Notes: generated by a model not told the origin, from the sequence alone. Positions 33,301-43,363 are shown, counted from the stretch's first letter. The stretch: DNA of 64,000 nt from Apium graveolens (GCF_009905375.1 NC_133655.1:35565761-35629760), one strand, 5' to 3'. A program made the numbers and translations.

Positions 33301-34866
33301 CGAATTCTGGTTTATCTGCATCCCCAAAGATCACCCTTTTTCCTTGACAATCAATTGTGGCACGATGTTCACTCAACCAATCCATACCCAAAATAACATC
33401 AAAGTCATGCATCTCCATCGGAAGCAAGTTAACCTTATAATTTCTATCTCCAACAACTATCAGACACTCTGGATATATATCAGATATAATAACAGAATTC
33501 CCCATCGGGGTAGCAATAGACATATGAGGATATAATAATGAAGGTGCAACGCCAAGATGACGAACAAACGATAAAGACATAACAGAATGGGTCGAACCAG
33601 TATCAAATAACACATAAGGATCACGTCTACCAACAAGATGTGTTCCTGAAACGGTACCTGAATTAGCTGCTGCCTGATTTGAGGTCAATACAAATACTCA
33701 GACTGTAGGATTATGCTGACTGCCACTACCATCGTCAGCTCCTCCTCCACCAGTTTTGCGTGACACTGTATAATCCTTTGCCCTATGGGACATGCTACCA
33801 CATAAGAAACAAGCCCCGGTCTGTCTGTAACAAGCTCTACCTGGATGATGTCCACCACATGTAGCACAAGGAGCCACTGGAATCATATTGGGGTTTCCCC
33901 CATACACTGAGTAACGGCTCTGCCTCTGCTGACGATTCTGCCACTGCCTAGGTTGCTTCTGTCGCTGAAACTGCTGATTCTGATTTTGACAAACATACTG
34001 ATTTCGGCCGTGGAATGACTGACCACCCCTATTCTGGTTCTGTCCGCGCCACTGTCCCTGCTGACCACTCTGACCTTCATACCACTGTATACCCTGTACA
34101 AAACCCTGATCATCCCTAGTCCTCTTACTCCCACTGTTAGACCTAGAAGTCCTGAAATCTATGTGCTCCTTCTCAACGTCCTTTGCTGCAACAGCCACCT
34201 CTGCCAAATTATCAAATTTAAAGGAAATTATGGAACCCCTCAGATAAGACTTCAACCCCCATTTAAATTTATCAGCCTCCTATGCAGCAGTCCCTGCAAC
34301 TGTCCCAACAAATCTAGCCAACCTTATGAACCTCGCCATATAATCTGTAATGCTCTCATCATGGTGCCGCACAATAGAATGAAACTCCCTTAAATAAGCC
34401 ACCCTATCAGCATTAGAGAAGTACTGCTCATAGAATACTTCCTTGAATCCTTGCCATTCTAAAGCCTCTGCATACTGGTCCCCCTTAGTAGCTTTCACTC
34501 CTCTCCACCATCTCTGAGCATCCCCCTCCAACTTATATACAGCTAACCTGACCTTCTGAATCTCATCACAACCCAGTGCATCAAAAATCTTTTCGAGATG
34601 ACCAATCCAATTTTCAGCATCAATAGGAGTTGGTGCTGTACTAAAAGAGTCTGGTTTCTGCTTCACAAACCTCTCCAACCATACAAACGGCTCCAACTGA
34701 TGGCCCTGACCGTTCTGATTCTGATTCCCATTGCCATTCTGATTTCCTTGTCCATTCTGATTTCCCTTGCCATTCTGATTTCCCTCGCCATTCTGATTTT
34801 CTTGGTTTGCCAAAGCCTGCTGTACAGCCTGAGCCACTACTTGCCCTATCATCTCAATAAGCTGAG
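30316..34866 (-). pseudogene. Tekay gag-pol polyprotein, copy 1 (gag to chromodomain)
   Basis: One frame on the minus strand. Gag follows the Athila junction (QLIEMIGQVVAQAVQQAL, an NQNG-repeat stretch, WIGHLEKIFDALGC, YMARFIRLARFVG); two zinc knuckles come next, CATCGGHHPGRAC and CFLCGSMSHRAKDY, the second with Tyr in place of its last Cys. Protease has LFDTGSTHS (about 33595). RT has [12 protein letters not shown] and [11 protein letters not shown] (about 32590). RNase H has YSDAS, but FTGHKSL and VVYALSRK where Asp is expected. Integrase keeps its zinc region and the D, D and E of MDFVTHLP, VSDRDTRF and QTDGQSERT. A chromodomain ends the protein (EEDVEAILAREGRVLRKNTIPF). Stops: 34280, 33698, 32813, 31328, 30905; frameshift near 30765. 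Confidence 0.9.
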
Positions 34867-35885
34867 TGTTAGGGCGAAAACACGCGCTAATATTCACGCA
34901 AGTATACGCGTTCGCAAGTAGTATAAGATATAAATCAGATTCGTTCCCACAGAGACTGGTTTAGGTTAAGTTCAATTTATGCACCTATGCAACAATGTAT
35001 GGTTATCGCTCAATGCTAAGACAAATAACAAATTGGGTTTTTATTAAACTAAGAGATTATATTAAATAACATTAACTAAGAGAATTGAGGTTGAATTACT
35101 ATATATGACAAACATGGGATCCTAACTTCATTAAATACTTCATTCAATAGCCTTATTGTTCTTAACCTTAGCATGTGATGGTGAGGACACTAATCAGATA
35201 ACACGAAACTGATAAACGCCAACTTTCGTTGCACGAGTACCATTCTACCAGACATCCATAAAAGAGATAGAAGCTGAATAGGCACCAATTATATTGAGAC
35301 CCTATATGTCTATAGAATTTGACAACATAACGGTTTAAGAACAAGTTATCTATCTTGATTACATAGGGCAAGTAAAATGGTTAGAGTTACCTACGAATCA
35401 TGCATACACATACATGAACCTATGCTAGCATGGCAAGTTCTAAACCTCTATATTCACTGTCGCTTCAATAGAGATTAACACGCTATCTTATATGTTAGCT
35501 ACGCACATAAGACGAATAAGCACAACCATACTAGGATATCAATCAATCACCACACACCAAGATATCGAAACAATTAACTATTGAAATCCATAAGTAAATC
35601 TGCTAGAATCCCATGACAACGATTAGCCCATAATCGAACTCATCGTCACCATGGGTTCCAATGAAAGCATGGTATAAACAAGGTCTTAATAAACTAAATA
35701 ATAATCAAAGTACGAATAAACGAGATCTAGGTTCAACAAGAATGAAAACGAGCATCCAAAGTTACAACTAATTCAAAGAATCACAAGTTGAAAATAAGAT
35801 CTTCTTTTTCGGAGTTATTCTGTGCTTCTAGGCCTTCTCCTTGGTATCCCAATCTTCCCGGATGATGAAAACCCTTTTTTTTAAG

Positions 35886-35893
35886 TATATATA
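35886..35893 (-). promoter_or_regulatory. TATA box of Athila LTR (also 41363-41370, 52131-52138, 57608-57615)
   Basis: TATATATA, present in all four LTR copies about 85 bp downstream, in element orientation, of the triple GC hairpins. Confidence 0.55.
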
Positions 35894-35977
35894 CGCCCCT
35901 AGTGGACCTGGACCCTTAAAATCGTCAAATTCTACTCAAAAAAGGCTTTTTCAGCGAAATCAGCGACCAGCCGCCTC

Positions 35978-36034
35978 CTGAGCGGCCGCTCAGCTCTCTG
36001 AGCGGGCGCTCAGCTCTGCTGAGCGGGCGCTCAG
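35978..36034 (-). repeat. Triple GC-rich hairpin in Athila LTR (also 41455-41511, 52223-52279, 57700-57756)
   Basis: Three copies of CTGAGCGGGCGCTCAG at 35978, 35998 and 36019. Each forms a 7-bp stem (CTGAGCG/CGCTCAG) around GG. In the 3' LTR the first copy reads CTGAGCGGCCGCTCAG; the 5' LTR has GGG in all three. Confidence 0.85.
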
Positions 36035-36338
36035 CTACTGACTGGGAAAAATATTCTGATGAATCTTGTTTTGGCCATAACTTGAGTTCTACTCGTCAGA
36101 ATTAGGCGATTCAACTGCCCACGCGAAGCTATTGAGATTCTCTACAACTTGACAATGGCCTTGGCTTCCAATTCTGATCACTTTTAATCATATTTCCTTT
36201 AAAAGCTCTTTTCTTCATTTAATTGATACCTGAAATGCATTAACACAAAAATACATCAAAATACCAACAACTTGAGTCCAAAACACCAATTTAAGCTTGT
36301 AATAAAGCATTCCAAGTGGATATAAAATCCACTTATCA

Positions 36339-36946
36339 CACCCCCAAACTTGAATCGATGTTTGTCCTCAAGCATAAACAGACTCAAAACTACAAAATAA
36401 ACCTAATGCATGAATGCAACTACGTGAATGCAACTAAATGATAATGCAATCGATCCCCTCAGAATAACCATAACCAAATGAATAAGCCAATGCCTCTAAG
36501 AATGAAATGACTTGAAACAGAGTTCAAATAAATCCCACAAACCAACTCACAAACCAGAAACGTGCATGTGTGGATGCTTAACAGATATACTCTCGATACT
36601 AGATCAATAACCATAACTTATCTATCATCGAAACAATCAAAAGTTTATAAACAGAATAGACAATAAACGCATTATGACTCACAACACCTCCTTTCTACTA
36701 GAGTTATACAAGGATTCACACTATTATTGAACACATAACAAAGATGCTTATTTGATCGTGCAATGAATGAGGTCCCAAAAGACTTATACAATAATACCCA
36801 TGTAGCGAGCGTTAGGTTAGCGGATCCCAGACTATAAAAGCCTTAGGACACTAGGCACAAAGTCCCCTAGAACTTAATAACTCGAGTATTAAAGAGCTCA
36901 CTCTTGATCAATTATGCATAAACACATACTTTTTTTCTTTCTTTTT

Positions 36947-36977
<31 letters not shown>

Positions 36978-37585
36978 CAATAATTTCTGAATGAGTGCGT
37001 TTCGCTCCATCTCATTCAACCCTAGACTACTCATAAAAATATGAGCCGGCTACTAGCCATTTGACACCTAGCCTTACAACAACTAGCAATGAAATCCAAG
37101 TTTTTCTCCAGATAAAAAAATCAGTATTTTTACGTCATTACGAGAATATCACAAATTCTAAATATAACCAAGTGATTAAATCTCAACAACAAACAAGTAT
37201 GATCATGATCTAGATCAAAAGCAACCCTATAAGACTTTGTGAAAATATTTGTTTCTGGCATGCAAATCAATTCATTAGGACTTAAACATCCCTCTATTCC
37301 TCATCACCACACTCAAATCAACATCAACTTATCCAATATCATAGTTCATCTTAAGGGATCATGCTAAATATGCATGCAAATGCAACTATATGAAATTGCA
37401 TAAAAACAAACAAATATGTCCTAAATGAACAATCATACAAAAATATGAATGAACTACAACTAAACATGCAACATGAATCTATATGAATCTATATGGACAC
37501 ACACTACTAATCCTTACATTATCACCCCCAAACTTAAAATTTTCAATGTCCTCATTGAAGGTAATAATAAGGATTTCAGGCATAC
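36339..37585 (-). other. Athila 3' non-coding region with two polypurine-type tracts, copy 1 (copy 2: 52584-53830)
   Basis: Non-coding. On the minus strand a TGAGGACA...AAGTTTGGGGGTG block lies just after the ORF (37523-37554) and another directly at the LTR (36339-36370). Between them is a pyrimidine-rich low-complexity run at 36930-36978 (T7-8 C repeated). Confidence 0.7.
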
Positions 37586-40207
37586 CTAGTCGTCGGAAAG
37601 ATCACCCTCTTCGGGTGGAGGATCAGGTGGCCAATCAACCTCGCCACTAGTGTCTCGGAAAATAGTACCGAAAGCATGTGTCAAATCTTCAGCAAGATGA
37701 CGGTGAATGTCGTGCATGGCCTCCATACGCCTAATTACTCGCCTGTACTGCTCGTCACCAACACCAGTCCTATCAACTACCTGCTGCACATGAGAAGAAC
37801 CCTCTATAGGCACTGGAGGATCCGTTCGGCTACCCTCTACATCATCAAAGATATATCCCAACCCCTTGTCAGAGGGTGCACCTAAGAATGAATAACTCAA
37901 GTGATTTGGTAGTGGGTTGAGCTCAAGTGTAGGAGCATCTTCAATAGACGACTCGATACGATCCTGAGAAATTTTCAGCTCTGCTAACCCAAGAGAATCG
38001 AATGGCACATCCAACTTCCTCTTCCACAGAGGTGCATTCAAAACCTGAATTTGCTCTACTTTAAAGCACTCCTCTTTAGTTGTGGGTAATTTTATTTCCT
38101 TGAACACATTGAAAGTGACCTTCTGATCATGAACCTTCATCGTAAGCTCTCCTTTTTGCACATCGATCATAGTTCGGCCTGTAGCCAAGAATGGTCTTCC
38201 CAAGATAATGGGAATCTTCTTATCTTCCTCGAAATCAAGAATTACAAAGTCAGCAGGGAAGAAGAGTTTATCCACCTTGACCAAGACATCCTCCACTATA
38301 CCTCGTGGATAAGCGATGGAACGGTCAGCTAGTTGCAATGACATGTATGTTGGTTTCGGCTCAGGCAGACCAAGCTTCTTGAAGATAGATAAGGGCATCA
38401 GATTGATGCTAGCTCCTAAATCACATAAACACTTGTCGAACGACAAGTTTCCGATGGTGCAAGGAATAGTGAAGCTTCCAGGATCTTTAAGCTTCGGAGG
38501 CAACTTCTGTTGCAGCACAACACTGCATTCCTCCGTTAGAGCAACGGTCTCTAAGTCATCGAGCTTCACTTTCCGAGAGAGAATACCTTTCATAAACCTC
38601 GCATAGCTAGGCATCTGCTCAAGAGCTTTAGCGAAAGGTATGTTGATATGAAGTTTCTTGAACACCTCCAGAAACTTCTCAAACTGCTTATCCAGCTTTT
38701 TCTTCTGCAGCCTCTTAGGAAAAGGAGGTGGAGGATAGATCTGTTTCTCCCCTGTATTACTCTCAGGAGGAGTGTGTTCCACAGTAGTCTTCCTTGGTTC
38801 CACCTCTACTTCCTTCTGCACATCTTCTTCAGCCAAAACTTCAGATTCTGGAACTTGAGACTTTTCAGGCTCTTCGTCTTGCTGAACATGGGGGCTTGCA
38901 ACCTTTCCAGACCTTAAGGTGATGGCGTTCACCTGTTCTTCAACTTCCCTCTTGCCTAGATTTGTTTCTGTATCACTAGGAACCGTTCCTGGTGGTCGAT
39001 TCAATAAGGTATTAGCAATTTGCCCTATTTGGTTCTCCAGATTCTGGATAGAAACAGCCTGGCTTTGGCATATAAGAGCCTGGTTTTTGCACATAAGCCT
39101 CAAATCCTCCAATTCAGATTTTTCATTCGAAGATAGACTTGCATCATTAGTTTGTTGTTGAAGTTGGAGTTGTTGTCTTGGTGTAAATTGTTGCTGAAAA
39201 CCAGGAGGGTTAAATAGCTTATTTGCAAACTGCTGGAATGGCTGTTGCATCACATTCTGATTGTTGCTCCAGCTGAAGTTAGGATGATTCCAGTTGTCAG
39301 GATAATAAGTGGCAAGAACTGGCTGTTGCGATCTCTGAAAGTTGCTCATAAACTGAGCTGAGTCACTAGATATAGCGCATTGCTCTGTCGCATGCGGACC
39401 TGCACACAGCTCATAAACACTGGTTATCTGCTTAACACCATAGTTAGCCAGAGAATCGATCTTCATAGACAACGCCTTTAGTTGAGCAGTGATAGCCGTA
39501 GCTGTATCCACCTCAAGAACTCCTGCTACCTTGCCCTGTGGATATCTCTGGGTTGGATACTGATATTCATTAGCAGCCATCAGTTCAATTAGATCATAAG
39601 CTTCCTTATAGCTCTTTGCCCATAATGCTCCGCCTGATGCTGCATCGATCATGGGTCTGGACTGTGCTCCCAACCCATTGTAAAAACAAGTGATGATCAT
39701 CCAATCAGGAATTCCATGATGAGGACACTTTCTAAGCATCTCCTTGTAGCGCTCCCAAGCTTCACTTAGTGATTCTCCCGTTTGCTGCGCAAATTGAGTA
39801 ATAGCATTCCTGAGTGCAGCTGTCTTCGCCATAGGGAAAAATTTAGTAAGAAACTTCTGAGCAAGATCTTCCCAAGTAGTAATCGAACCAGCTGGTAGAG
39901 AGTGTAACCAGCTCTTAGCCTTGTCCTTCAGAGAGAATGGGAACAGTCTCAGCTTCACAGCATCTTCAGAAACACCGTTGAACTTGAAGGTGTCGCATAT
40001 TTCAATGAAATCCCTAATGTGTGTATTGGGATCTTCCGTTGGAGAACCCCCAAACTGGACTGAAGTCTGTACCCATTGAATTATGCCAGGCTTGATCTCA
40101 AAGGTATTATCTGTGATAGCTGGCCGGACAATGCTAGATTGAATGTCATTGATCTTGGGTTGAGAAAAATCCATCAAGGCTTTCGTTCGTGCTGCTGGAT
40201 CTCCCAT
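37586..40207 (-). CDS. Fused Athila gag-protease-ORF3 tail, copy 1
   Basis: An unbroken 873-residue frame. I take the ATG at 40207 (MGDPAARTKALMDF) as start, since the frame upstream is leader sequence with a splice-acceptor-like TTTGTGTTTCAG. Domains: Athila gag core (about 30-200; FEIKPGIIQWVQ, LFPFSLKDKAKSWL); a zinc-knuckle relic with Tyr for its first Cys (YELCAGPHATEQC, about 264-276); a coiled-coil-like, Q-rich region (about 330-410); IYPPPPFPKR (about 490); protease CDLGASINLMP, catalytic Asp near 596; then, after SFLGA (about 775), a jump to KGLGYIFDDVEG and EQYRRVIRRMEAMHDIH, homologous to the third ORF of the old Athila element. It would form particles and process itself; it cannot copy or integrate DNA. 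Confidence 0.9.
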   Translation of the reverse strand: MGDPAARTKALMDFSQPKINDIQSSIVRPAITDNTFEIKPGIIQWVQTSVQFGGSPTEDPNTHIRDFIEICDTFKFNGVSEDAVKLRLFPFSLKDKAKSWLHSLPAGSITTWEDLAQKFLTKFFPMAKTAALRNAITQFAQQTGESLSEAWERYKEMLRKCPHHGIPDWMIITCFYNGLGAQSRPMIDAASGGALWAKSYKEAYDLIELMAANEYQYPTQRYPQGKVAGVLEVDTATAITAQLKALSMKIDSLANYGVKQITSVYELCAGPHATEQCAISSDSAQFMSNFQRSQQPVLATYYPDNWNHPNFSWSNNQNVMQQPFQQFANKLFNPPGFQQQFTPRQQLQLQQQTNDASLSSNEKSELEDLRLMCKNQALICQSQAVSIQNLENQIGQIANTLLNRPPGTVPSDTETNLGKREVEEQVNAITLRSGKVASPHVQQDEEPEKSQVPESEVLAEEDVQKEVEVEPRKTTVEHTPPESNTGEKQIYPPPPFPKRLQKKKLDKQFEKFLEVFKKLHINIPFAKALEQMPSYARFMKGILSRKVKLDDLETVALTEECSVVLQQKLPPKLKDPGSFTIPCTIGNLSFDKCLCDLGASINLMPLSIFKKLGLPEPKPTYMSLQLADRSIAYPRGIVEDVLVKVDKLFFPADFVILDFEEDKKIPIILGRPFLATGRTMIDVQKGELTMKVHDQKVTFNVFKEIKLPTTKEECFKVEQIQVLNAPLWKRKLDVPFDSLGLAELKISQDRIESSIEDAPTLELNPLPNHLSYSFLGAPSDKGLGYIFDDVEGSRTDPPVPIEGSSHVQQVVDRTGVGDEQYRRVIRRMEAMHDIHRHLAEDLTHAFGTIFRDTSGEVDWPPDPPPEEGDLSDD

Positions 40208-40319
40208 TGTAATGAGTACCTGAAACACAAACAAATAAACCGTGAAAGTAAAAGAATCCGAGTCAGTGAACTTTAACGACCACTGATGACAAGCACATAA
40301 ACTAAAAATTAACACCGAG

Positions 40320-40337
40320 TCCCCGGCAGCGGCGCCA
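40320..40337 (-). other. Athila primer binding site, tRNA-Asp type, copy 1
   Basis: TGGCGCCGCTGCCGGGGA on the minus strand, six bases from the LTR end. It matches the complement of a plant tRNA-Asp 3' end with one apparent mismatch (CGCTGCC for CGTTGCC), as is usual for Athila. Confidence 0.8.
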
Positions 40338-40343
40338 AAAACT

Positions 40344-41815
40344 TGTTAGGGCGAAAACACGCGCTAATATTCACGCAAGTATACGCGTTCGCAAGTAGTA
40401 TAAGATATAAATCAGATTCGTTCCCACAGAGACTGGTTTAGGTTAAGTTCAATTTATGCACCTATGCAACAATGTATGGTTATCGCTCAATGCTAAGACA
40501 AATAACAAATTGGGTTTTTATTAAACTAAGAGATTATATTAAATAACATTAACTAAGAGAATTGAGGTTGAATTACTATATATGACAAACATGGGATCCT
40601 AACTTCATTAAATACTTCATTCAATAACCTTATTGTTCTTAACCTTAGCATGTGATGGTGAGGACACTAATCAGATAACACGAAACTGATAAACGCCAAC
40701 TTTCGTTGCACGAGTACCATTCTACCAGACATCCACAAAAGAGATAGAAGCTGAATAGGCACCAATTATATTGAGACCCTATATGTCTATAGAATTTGAC
40801 AACATAACGGTTTAAGAACAAGTTATCTATCTTGATTATATAGGGCAAGTAAAACGGTTAGAGTTACCTACGAATCATGCATACACATACATGAACCTAT
40901 GCTAGCATGGCAAGTTCTAAACCTCTATATTCACTGTCGCTTCAATAGAGATTAACACGCTATCTTATATGTTAGCTACGCACATAAGACGAATAAGCAC
41001 AACCATACTAGGATATCAATCAATCACCACACACCAAGATATCGAAACAATTAACTATTGAAATCCATAAGTAAATCCGCTAGAATCCCATGACAACGAT
41101 TAGCCCATAATCGAACTCATCGTCACCATGGGTTCCAATGAAAGCATGGTATAAACAAGGTCTTAATAAACTAAATAATAATCAAAGTACGAATAAACGA
41201 GATCTAGGTTCAACAAGAACGAAAACGAGCATCCAAAGTTACAACTAATTCAAAGAATCACAAGTTGAAAACAAGATCTTCTTTTTCGGAGTTGTTCTGT
41301 GCTTCTAGGCCTTCTCCTTGGTATCCCAATCTTCCCGGATGATGAAAGCCCTTTTTTTTAAGTATATATACGCCCCTAGTGGACCTGGACCCTTAAAATC
41401 GTCAAATTCTACTCAAAAAAGGCTTTTTCAGCGAAATCAGCGACCAACCGCCTCCTGAGCGGGCGCTCAGCTCTCTGAGCGGGCGCTCAGCTCTGCTGAG
41501 CGGGCGCTCAGCTTCTGACTGGGAAAAATATTCTGATGAATCTTGTTTTGGCCATAACTTGAGTTCTACTCGTCAGAATTAGGCGATTCAACTGCCCACG
41601 CGAAGCTATTGAGATTCTCTACAACTTGACAATGGCCTTGGCTTCCAATTCTGATCACTTTTAATCATATTTCCTTTAAAAGCTCTTTTCTTCATTTAAC
41701 TGATACCTGAAATGCATTAACACAAAAACACATCAAAATACCAACAACTTGAGTCCAAAACACCAATTTAAACTTGTAATAAAGCATTCCAAGTGGATAT
41801 AAAATCCACTTATCA
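40344..41815 (-). repeat. Athila 5' LTR, copy 1
   Basis: 1472 bp, same ends as its partner, about 1 % diverged. Promoter TATA at 41363-41370; hairpins at 41455-41511. Confidence 0.92.
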
Positions 41816-41820
41816 CTGAG

Positions 41821-42054
41821 CGGGGTCAATGTGAAAAAGGATCACGTCTAGGTAGCATCTACAATATAAGATAGCGAATGAATGAAGATTATGAGAATAA
41901 ATATGACGAAGCAGTTACAAATAGATTCCAAAATGATGAATCAGAATGAAATGATAAAGAGCAGAATGAAACGAAATTAAATAGAATACCCATCCTATCG
42001 TCTACCCAAACTCACAGGACAACCTAAGTAGATTTTCTACAAGAAAGAACATAA
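41821..42054 (-). pseudogene. Tekay leader and gag N-terminal part, copy 1
   Basis: Between the primer site and the Athila insertion. Just before the junction the frame reads ILFHIDPAQ, and after the inserted element it resumes QLIEMIG; removing one CTGAG copy restores …HIDPAQLIEMIG. The start codon itself is not clear because stops lie upstream. Confidence 0.5.
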
Positions 42055-42066
42055 GCTCTGATGCCA
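42055..42066 (-). other. Tekay primer binding site, copy 1
   Basis: TGGCATCAGAGC on the minus strand, one base from the canonical initiator-Met tRNA complement TGGTATCAGAGC, four bases from the LTR end. Confidence 0.75.
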
Positions 42067-42070
42067 TCTT

Positions 42071-42530
42071 TGTAACACCCCCTTTTTATAATAAAATGAG
42101 ATATTATTTAAAATCCATAAACCTGCAAACAGAGCACTAATATATTTCTAAACAATAATTAAATAGTCTAAAAATCTTTAAAAATAATATTAAATCTCCA
42201 AACTGTCTAAAACAAATATATAAATATCGAATCTCTAAATAATTAAATCTCGATAATGATAAAGTCATAAATCCTAATCAACGAAATGGGGTAGCTCTCC
42301 ATAACATAATCCCAGATCCCCCTAAGCACCTGCCAGAAAAAGAATACGGCATGAGCTAAACTCCTAGTACGGATTTGGAATACAGTTTATAAAACCAAAG
42401 AGATCATAAATAAATAATCTGCACTTTATAATAAAACAAAAATTTTAAAAATAAGTAAGGCTAAGGCAACGAGGGGTTAGTATATTTCATACCGAGATCA
42501 GAACAGATACATACACATACATCATAGGGT
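42071..42530 (-). repeat. Tekay 5' LTR, copy 1, truncated by duplication join
   Basis: Begins TGTAACACCCCC four bases from the primer site and follows the 58316 copy almost base for base up to ATCATAGGGTACCTA, where it switches to the 26286 flank sequence. Confidence 0.85.
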
Positions 42531-43007
42531 ACCTATTCGTAAAGATATCTCCCTCTTTTTAAAAATATTTCTTTAACTTATAAATTATAATCTTATTTTG
42601 AATTTTTTTTTTCTCTATGTTGTATATGCTATATTAATAATTAAAAATGAACTATTAACAATAAAAACTGTATGAGGAAGAAGTAATAGAAACATTGTTT
42701 GATTATCTATATCTCGAGAACAACCAAGAGTCAATTTATTTATAAAGAAGTAAGTTATAGTATTCGATGGCCGCCTTTTCGAAATCGTTTAATTGGGCTC
42801 AATTTATTTAGTGAGTTGAGTTCGGTCAGAAATTTTTTCACTTTAATTAAATGAGTCGTTTCGACTTTACTCGTTAAATTAAATGAAGTAAGTTTCATTG
42901 GAGGTTTAAGCTCAATTAAGTATAAAGTTACATGAGTTGAGTTGACTTGTTAAAACAAGCTCGTTTAGCTAAACTTGTCGGCTCAACTTGACTCGTAAAT
43001 TAAATAA

Positions 43008-43363
43008 GGGTAAGTTTGGTATTGCTATTGATGTCTGCAACAACAACTTTTCGCTGGAAAACAGCTAAAAAAATGTTTGGTAAAATTAAAAACTTGTTTT
43101 TCTGAAAAGTGTTTTTGACGTAAAAGTTGTTTGAAAAAATAAGATCTCTCATGCTTTTCAAAAAACACCTTTTCAGATTTTGCGGAAAACATATGCTGAT
43201 TTCACCATCAAACCTCATTAAAAGCATTATTTTTTTATAATTTTTTATATCAAAACATATACAAATTAAAAATATTATCAAACAGTATCTGATTTTTTCA
43301 ACATCATTTTTTCCGCCTTTTTTAACATCACAACAATTTTTAAAAGCAATCTCAAACATAGCC
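43008..43363. mobile_element. Tourist/Harbinger-like MITE, copy 2
   Basis: Copy of the element at 26763-27118, carried along in the tandem duplication; no difference noticed. Confidence 0.65.

Larger units (their letters stand above)
34867..36338 (-). repeat. Athila 3' LTR, copy 1
   Basis: 1472 bp. Plus-strand ends TGTTAGGGCG and CCACTTATCA. Contains a TATA box at 35886-35893 and three GC-rich hairpins at 35978-36034. Confidence 0.92.
34867..41815 (-). mobile_element. Non-autonomous Athila (TR-GAG-type) element, copy 1
   Basis: A complete 6949-bp insertion. Two 1472-bp LTRs (34867-36338, 40344-41815) differ at about 15 positions, nearly all transitions. The target duplication CTGAG lies at 34862-34866 and 41816-41820. 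Minus-strand order: 5' LTR, tRNA-Asp-type primer site, short leader, fused gag-protease-ORF3-tail frame (40207-37586), long 3' region, polypurine tract, 3' LTR. RT, RNase H and integrase are absent. Gag-only LTR elements of this kind are known as TR-GAGs and must borrow enzymes from autonomous relatives. Confidence 0.92.
26286..42530. repeat. Tandem segmental duplication, copy 1 (16,245 bp)
   Basis: Everything from 26286 to 42530 recurs at 42531-58779 in the same orientation, offset 16,245 bp. The unit runs from flanking repeat DNA, through MITEs and the complete Tekay 3' LTR and internal region with its nested Athila element, into the first 460 bp (as read on the plus strand) of the Tekay 5' LTR. 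The join at 42531 carries ACCTA, a pentanucleotide present at both parental breakpoints (26286-26290 and 58775-58779). Confidence 0.95.
27935..42530 (-). mobile_element. Tekay-type chromovirus (Gypsy), copy 1, split by Athila, 5' LTR cut
   Basis: Minus-strand element: 3' LTR 27935-30208, gag-pol 30316-34866, an inserted Athila element 34867-41815 with duplicated target CTGAG, gag N-terminal part and leader 41821-42054, primer site 42055-42066, 5' LTR from 42071. The duplication join cuts the LTR at about 42530. The polyprotein order gag, protease, RT, RNase H, integrase, chromodomain in a single frame is that of the Tekay/Del group. The polyprotein carries five stops and one frameshift, all shared by copy 2, so it died before the duplication. 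Confidence 0.9.

Noticed and set aside
34598..34921. 107-codon plus-strand frame with LILISLA repeats (and copy at 50843-51166)
   Set aside because: It is the complement of the NQNG repeat of Tekay gag; the apparent membrane protein is an artefact of the repeat.
36925..36980. Polypyrimidine run as a splice or regulatory signal
   Set aside because: Simple low-complexity T/C run in the Athila 3' region; no supporting context.
37676..39161. Several 67-96 codon plus-strand frames opposite the fused gag
   Set aside because: Antisense shadows of the long minus-strand frame; no independent protein signal.
40208..40315. 36-residue N-terminal extension of the fused gag frame
   Set aside because: Leader sequence between primer site and gag; contains a splice-acceptor-like tract and lacks resemblance to Athila gag starts.
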